A stretch of DNA of 23,500 bases, from positions 64,001-87,500 of the forward strand of contig CAJNDS010000234.1 in the NCBI GenBank assembly GCA_905221605.1. Reading direction: 5' to 3'. The notes beneath the pieces were generated by a model. It saw only the letters and a program-made list of their open reading frames with translations, had not been told where the DNA came from and made no database searches. Positions 21,081 through 23,500 of this stretch are shown here, piece by piece. Both the position numbers and the translations under genes were made by a program. Each line of letters opens with the position of its first letter. Within the stretch, counting starts at the first letter, position 1. The DNA comes from Symbiodinium natans (Eukaryota; Sar; Dinophyceae; Suessiales; Symbiodiniaceae).

Positions 21081-21360
21081 GGTCAAAATGAGTACATGCT
21101 TTGAGCAAGGGCCTCCAAGAACAGCAAAATTTCGACTTTGGCATTGGGAAGGAAGGCCTTGCGAGACATGTGACACTTCTAAACTTGGGGGCGTGCATGA
21201 GGAGGGGAACATGTGCCAGGAGTACAGGCGCCGGAACATGCTCACTCTGTTCTTTCCATGGGACCGGGAATCTTTTGCGGGATCAAGGATGGAGGACGCC
21301 TCGAGATATGTCAGGGCCCGTAAACCTACTGCATTCATCAGAGCCCGAGAAGCCTTATAA
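21081..21360 (+). CDS. longest open block, 92 codons ending in TAA
   Basis: Acceptor GATTTAACCAG, with ATG at 21088. The frame reads MSTCFEQGPPRTAKFRLWHW, then CETCDTSKLGGVHEEGNMCQ and EYRRRNMLTLFFPWDRESF, ending TAA at 21358. Charged, Cys-containing (C-x2-C). It could be a terminal exon or a short intronless gene. Another plus frame and one minus frame are also open, so the assignment is moderate. No family is recognised. Confidence 0.45.
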
Positions 21361-21490
21361 ACCCCGAGCACTGAGCCCCAAGCCCTAGCCCTATAGGCCC
21401 TAAACCCAAAACCCTTAAAAACCCTGTAGACCGTGCAAGCCCTAAACCCTAAAACCTAAACCCTAAACCCTAAACCCTAAACCCCAAAGC
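21361..21490. repeat. degenerate then clean CCCTAAA array
   Basis: Decayed units at 21375-21425 and clean units at 21440-21485. Confidence 0.85.
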
Positions 21491-21497
21491 CCTGGAG

Positions 21498-21547
21498 GAT
21501 CCCTGCGAGCGCTGGGGGCTGAAAGTAAGCTCGCTTGCGCTGCAGAG
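21498..21547 (+). CDS. candidate exon, function unknown
   Basis: Acceptor CCTGGAG. The phase-0 frame reads DPCERWGLKVSSLALQR. There are two donor-like sites, AAA|GTAAGC at 21525 and GAG|GTGGGA at 21548. The shorter form would be nine codons. Confidence 0.45.
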
Positions 21548-21574
21548 GTGGGACCCACCCGAAGCCCTAAACAC

Positions 21575-21733
21575 CCGGTTTAGGGTTTAGGGTGTAGGAT
21601 TTAGGGTTAGGGCTTAAAATAGGGTTTAGGGTTTAGGGTCTGGGGTTTAGGGTTTAGGGTTTCGGGTTTAGGGTGTAGGGTTTAGGGGTGGGTTTAGGGG
21701 TTGAGGGTCTAGGGTTTCGGGTTTAGGGTTTAG
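21575..21733. repeat. TTTAGGG array
   Basis: About 20 units with TGTAGGG, TTTCGGG and TCTGGGG variants. Confidence 0.94.
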
Positions 21734-21823
21734 GGTTCCGTGCCGCGGCGTCATGTCTGTGGGATGGCCACAGGCACGAGCTTTGCAATGCGCAGACCCA
21801 AGCTGCCCTTAGGGCAGGGTCAG
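21734..21823 (+). CDS. candidate exon with the best donor in the window
   Basis: Acceptor is the TTTAG of the telomere-like array itself. Donor GTCAG|GTAAGAG is near consensus. The frame reads FRAAASCLWDGHRHELCNAQ and then TQAALRAGS, Ala/Cys/His-rich. An alternative frame (RHVCGMATGTSFAMRR) is also open. Confidence 0.6.
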
Positions 21824-21849
21824 GTAAGAGCCCGGCATGGAGACGCCAC

Positions 21850-22200
21850 AGGGTTTAGGGTTTAGGGTTTAGGGTTTAGGGTTTAGGGGCAACATGGGCC
21901 TAGCAGGACTTGAAGGGCCTAGCAGGACTTGAAACCCTAAGCCCTAAACCCCAAAACTCTAAACCCCTGAGCCCTACAACCTGCAACCCTAAACAAATGT
22001 TTAACACCCTTAGAGTCCCTACGCAAAAACCACTGCACCATGTACCCCCCCCAAACCCTGAACCCTAAACTTTAACCCTTGAACCCTCAACCCTAAACCC
22101 TTGAAGCCCCAAAACCTAAGCCCGAAAGCCTGAAGTCCCAAGCCCCCAAAACCCTTGAACCCCTGAATCTCTAAACCCCTACAGCCCTAAAGCCGAAGCC
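21850..22200. repeat. TTTAGGG block then long decayed CCCTAAA block
   Basis: Clean G-strand units at 21851-21888, a 20-base direct repeat (GGCCTAGCAGGACTTGAA) at 21898-21932, then C-strand remnants to 22200 with CCCTTGAA, CCCTCAA and AAGCCC variants. No gene. Confidence 0.8.
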
Positions 22201-22203
22201 CCT

Positions 22204-22375
22204 TAGGGTTGAGGGTGTAGGGTTATGTAGGGTTATGTAGGGTTTGGGGTTTAGGGTTTAGGGTTTAGGATCCTTCTCGGGTTTAGGATCCATGCAGGGT
22301 TGAGGGTCTTGGTTTAGGATTTAGGGCTGGGGAGGTCGTTGATTGCGGTCCTTTGAGATGTAAACCCCAAGCCCT
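22204..22375. repeat. TTTAGGG-type array with TATGTAGGG variant
   Basis: GGGTTATGTAGGGTTATGTA near 22220 and clean units at 22245-22268, then decay and a short CCCTAAA piece near 22370. Confidence 0.8.
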
Positions 22376-22402
22376 AAACCTCCACGGGGGCCTACATACA
22401 AG

Positions 22403-22452
22403 GCCGTAGTTTCGCAGGCGACGCCCAAACCAGCAAGCCATAGTTTTTTGAA
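22403..22452 (+). CDS. candidate mini-exon
   Basis: Acceptor CTACATACAAG, donor TTGAA|GTAAAG. The phase-0 frame reads AVVSQATPKPASHSFL. An AG just before the donor could start another short reading (KLKVLKLSRTA). Confidence 0.45.
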
Positions 22453-22597
22453 GTAAAGCTGAAGGTCCTCAAGCTCTCACGCACTGCGTAGCGAAGGGTC
22501 CTCGTTTCTGTTGGAGTTTGGGGCCCTGTTGGTTGGGTTTGGGGCTTGGGGTTCAGGAATCAGGGATTAGGGTTTCGGGTTCCGGCGCTAACTGCAG

Positions 22598-22701
22598 AAA
22601 CTCGCGCTTTGGCATCAGTTGTGTCACAGGGTTACAGGGATCGGGCGTGTCTCTGTCGCCATTCTTGCAACACCATTGTTGGAGCCGCAACGTGTTGCCG
22701 G
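22598..22701 (+). CDS. candidate exon, 34 codons, strongly protein-like
   Basis: Acceptor CTAACTGCAG, donor CGG|GTTTAGGG. The phase-0 frame reads KLALWHQLCHRVTGIGRVSV and then AILATPLLEPQRVAG. Hydrophobic, helical. No family is recognised. Confidence 0.6.
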
Positions 22702-22751
22702 GTTTAGGGTCTAGGGTTGAGGGTTCATCTGGTTTAGGGTTCAGGGCTGAG
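22702..22751. repeat. short TTTAGGG array
   Basis: Four decayed G-strand units ending GGGCTGAG. If both neighbours are exons the intron is only about 50 bases. Confidence 0.8.
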
Positions 22752-22837
22752 GATTCTGGACTTGTGTGTCAAAGGGCTGACAGTTGCAGGGATCGGCCGC
22801 GGTGGGGTCATAAGGACCCTAGCACGATTAAACCGAC
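22752..22837 (+). CDS. candidate exon, function unknown
   Basis: Acceptor GGGCTGAG. The frame reads ILDLCVKGLTVAGIGRGGVI and then RTLARLNRP to a TAA. GT at 22807 could end it earlier. A second frame (DSGLVCQRADSCRD) is open further, to 22892. Confidence 0.5.
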
Positions 22838-22904
22838 CCTAAACCCTGATGTTATATGGACCCCATTCAGATTGATTCGACCCTCAACCTGATCCCTATC
22901 TCTT

Positions 22905-23005
22905 CATTTTTGGGAATTAGGGTTTAGGGTTTAGGGTATAGGGTCCCTATCTCTTCATTTTGGGGAATCGGGATTTAGGGTTTAGGGTATAGGGTTTAGG
23001 GTTTG
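22905..23005. repeat. duplicated TTTAGGG block
   Basis: A segment of about 57 bases (CCCTATCTCTTCATTTTGGGAA plus TTTAGGGTATAGGG) occurs twice in tandem, at about 22889-22943 and 22944-23000. Confidence 0.88.
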
Positions 23006-23037
23006 GGGGCTTATCTGTTGGTAAGGTTGTTGTGCAG

Positions 23038-23097
23038 GCCTCGCAGCCAGTCATCGCACAGACGCCGGCAGGCGCTGCTGCATGTAGGGGCTTTCGG
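23038..23097 (+). CDS. candidate exon, exactly 20 codons
   Basis: Acceptor GGTTGTTGTGCAG, donor CGG|GTTTTC; an earlier donor CAT|GTAGGG is possible. The phase-0 frame reads ASQPVIAQTPAGAAACRGFR. Confidence 0.5.
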
Positions 23098-23124
23098 GTT
23101 TTCACGCGGTTTTCAGGGGTGGCG

Positions 23125-23218
23125 CCCTAAACCCTAAACCCCAAACCCTAGTGAAACCCCAAACCCTAATGAAACCCTAAGCCCTAATTGAACCCCTAAG
23201 CCCTAAGCCCTAAGCCCT
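23125..23218. repeat. CCCTAAA array with GTGAAACCC variant
   Basis: Units AAACCCTAGTGAAACCCCAA and CCCTAATGAAACCCTAAG, then AAGCCCT. The insertion of GTGA or ATGA between units is peculiar to this array. Confidence 0.85.
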
Positions 23219-23249
23219 TTGCGTGCAAGGCCCCGCTGCATAGGTTCAC

Positions 23250-23322
23250 AGGATTCCTTAACTCATATCAGGGGTCCCTAGTACTTTATGTTAAGGAGTA
23301 GTCCTGAAGTCAGGTGTTTTGG
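23250..23322. mobile_element. diverged family B-like element
   Basis: ATTCCTTAACTCATATCAGG and GTCCCTAGTACTTTATGTTAAGGAGT resemble the family B interior. Terminal GAGCCC ends are not recognisable. Its GTTTTGGAG end serves as the acceptor of the next exon. Confidence 0.5.
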
Positions 23323-23324
23323 AG

Positions 23325-23426
23325 GATGGGCAGCAGAGCAAGAAGCCCAAGATGAACTGGGGAGAAATAGGAGACATGCAGTGCGATGAGCAGTGCTGCT
23401 GGAGATGTGGGAGATTACGAAAATAA
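23325..23426 (+). CDS. candidate exon, 33 codons plus TAA, cysteine cluster
   Basis: Acceptor TTTTGGAG. The phase-0 frame reads DGQQSKKPKMNWGEIGDMQC and then DEQCCWRCGRLRK, with a TAA at 23424. The Cys pattern C-x3-CC-x2-C could bind metal, but no named domain fits. It could be a terminal exon or be spliced at GTGGGAG. Confidence 0.55.
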   Translation, partial: DGQQSKKPKMNWGEIGDMQCDEQCCWRCGRLRK

Positions 23427-23500
23427 GGGATCCCAAATATAGCCCCCTAAGTAGTAGGAAATTTCCTTCTCATAAGGAAGCCACTAAGGTACCCCTTTTG
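23427..23500. other. spacer at window edge
   Basis: Contains GGGATCCC, CCTAAGTAGTAGG and GAAGGAAGCCACTAAGG motifs that may belong to another palindromic element cut by the window end. Confidence 0.3.

Noticed and set aside
21048-21371. 107-codon minus open frame
   Set aside because: Overlaps a plus frame with a good acceptor and start; kept only as a caveat because no homology could be judged.
1-23500. A true chromosome end
   Set aside because: Arrays are short, degenerate, in both orientations and spread through the window; none is terminal, long and homogeneous.
1-23500. CRISPR-like array of repeats and spacers
   Set aside because: Islands vary from about 30 to 200 bp, the repeats are telomere-like in both orientations, and no cas-like gene is present.

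Overview
The window looks like nuclear DNA of a eukaryote with very repeat-rich, intron-dense genes. The dominant signal is the plant/algal/alveolate telomere heptamer TTTAGGG (CCCTAAA on the other strand). It occurs not as one terminal array but as several dozen short, degenerate interstitial arrays spread over the whole 23.5 kb. No bacterial-style gene, rRNA, tRNA or CRISPR array is visible. A dinoflagellate (Symbiodiniaceae-like or relative) is my best guess: TTTAGGG telomeres, many tiny exons on one strand, occasional GC-type donors and introner-like inverted-repeat elements are all known there. A chromerid or another alga is not excluded.

Layout: between the arrays lie about 60 short islands (about 30-200 bp) of non-repetitive, usually GC-richer sequence. 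Most have a stop-free frame on the + strand with protein-like composition, often a purine-rich first codon position. Many start just after an AG, and some end before a donor-like GT, for example 6676-6797, 13150-13198, 21734-21823 and 22403-22452. I read them as candidate exons of one long gene or a few co-oriented genes, with introns largely made of telomere-like repeats. I recognise no protein family in any island, so no gene symbols are given. Frames and exact splice sites are inferences: a 25-codon open frame is not rare by chance, and many islands are open in two frames.

Within several introns a TTTAGGG block comes first and a CCCTAAA block second, sometimes nearly touching (about 9750-9760). 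This is the arrangement of an end-to-end telomere fusion, and it would let the intron fold into a hairpin. Islands therefore often look like miniature chromosomes, CCCTAAA-island-TTTAGGG.

Several families of small palindromic elements (MITE/introner-like) are also present. Family A has TACTTGGAGGTTCATG ends (7 copies plus fragments), family B has CCCAAAGAGCCC ends (3 clear copies plus relics), family C has GGGATGTTCCCC ends (3 copies), and there is one family E element. Family A ends carry a GAG|GT donor-like and a CCAAG| acceptor-like site and often abut candidate exons.

Other repeats are an ATGT/ATGC microsatellite (1562-1848), an AAAGCCC-type array (10868-11620), a GGTCCAAGG higher-order array (11815-12280), poly(G) runs and a 62-base poly(T) tract. 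How the encoded proteins work together cannot be said from this window.
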